Shown here in pieces: positions 63,706 to 64,000 of a stretch of DNA of 64,000 nucleotides (position 1 is its first letter; every line of letters starts with the position of its first letter). Below the pieces are notes generated by a model, which worked only from the letters and a program-made list of their open reading frames with translations, was not told the origin of the DNA and ran no database searches. Made by a program: the position numbers and the translations under genes. Source of the stretch: Clostridia bacterium (GTDB taxonomy: Bacteria > Bacillota > Clostridia > Acetivibrionales > DSM-27016); the NCBI GenBank assembly GCA_026414765.1, contig JAOAIJ010000009.1, forward strand, positions 186,001-250,000, given 5' to 3'.

Positions 63706-64000
63706 ATGCTATTTTTATTCCTGTTTCTGCTTGTTGTATTTATGCTGATTCATGGATGTATGGTTATAATCCGGAGCTTTTTTTACAAGGTTAAAATTAA
63801 TGCTATCCTTGAAGATATCAGCACAGTGGAAGATCTGGTTTATATACGTTTTAAGGATTTTTTGAACGTAACAGCCGAGGTGTTTAGAAGGAAGGGCTAT
63901 AATGTCAGTGTCACGGATAAGTGTGGAGAAGAAGGACGAGGCCTGATATTGAACGACATCCAATTTGTTGAAATATGGAAACATGCAAGAAGTCAACTCG
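63706..64000 (+). CDS. Membrane protein with an Mrr-like restriction-endonuclease-fold domain (3' end outside window)
   Basis: 98 codons visible, running off the window end. ATG at 63706 with AGGTG upstream. N-terminal helix (MLFLFLFLLVVFMLIHG), then a short linker and the start of an Mrr-type domain: FLNVTAEVFRRKGYNVSVTDKCGEEGRGLILNDIQFVEIWKHARSQL (split here: FLNVTAEVFRRKGYNVSV, later GRGLILNDIQFVEIWKH). In active Mrr enzymes this region is GxDxGxDl ... VECK. Here the Asp is missing and E and K are separated by two residues, so the nuclease site looks degenerate. Confidence 0.65.
   Translation, partial: MLFLFLFLLVVFMLIHGCMVIIRSFFYKVKINAILEDISTVEDLVYIRFKDFLNVTAEVFRRKGYNVSVTDKCGEEGRGLILNDIQFVEIWKHARSQL

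Overview
The window looks like chromosomal DNA of a low-GC, anaerobic, Gram-positive clostridium. The pointers are AT-rich spacers, strong AGGAGG-type ribosome binding sites, a soluble NADH-type [FeFe] hydrogenase, an M6 immune-inhibitor-A-like protease, a Ctc-type L25, a DUF1540 protein, and MacB-like ABC systems next to two-component pairs. A relative of the cellulolytic Ruminiclostridium/Acetivibrio group would fit, but no marker here fixes the genus. I saw no rRNA, tRNA, insertion sequence, prophage or CRISPR array.

Layout. 1-9300: the tail of an ABC exporter, a membrane-anchored AraC regulator with a MacB-like ABC pair whose Shine-Dalgarno is buried in a 13-bp stem, then a MATE pump and a cupin AraC regulator. 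9366-18690: a MYG1-like protein, a secreted triple-repeat DUF2680 protein, the hydCBA hydrogenase operon, a small zinc-ribbon protein and a secreted M6 protease. 18870-28870: a BcrAB-like ABC pair with its two-component system, a flavoprotein, a large RND exporter facing a TetR gene across a probable operator, then exonuclease III and a zinc-ribbon membrane protein.

28966-45125 is the most system-like part. Two two-component systems flank two closely related MacB-like ABC modules. With them sit two paralogous membrane methyltransferases carrying an undescribed C-terminal domain, a NapH-type Fe-S/flavin membrane protein, a short-chain dehydrogenase and a membrane-anchored NAPE-PLD-like hydrolase. 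A shared direct-repeat motif lies upstream of three transcription units, suggesting one regulon for envelope or lipid remodelling or for export of membrane-active compounds. That role is inferred.

45414-64000 holds L25, a chemotaxis receptor with a sigma-D-like promoter, small Cys-rich proteins, an Fpg/Nei homologue without the catalytic proline, a WYL regulator with a GyrI-like protein, topoisomerase III, a phosphoesterase, a gene-free stretch with imperfect repeats and hairpins, a membrane serine hydrolase, a fibronectin-III secreted protein behind a LexA-like box, an aldo/keto reductase with a TetR regulator, a TetR-flavoprotein operon headed by a perfect 52-bp palindrome, and the start of an Mrr-like membrane protein cut by the window edge.
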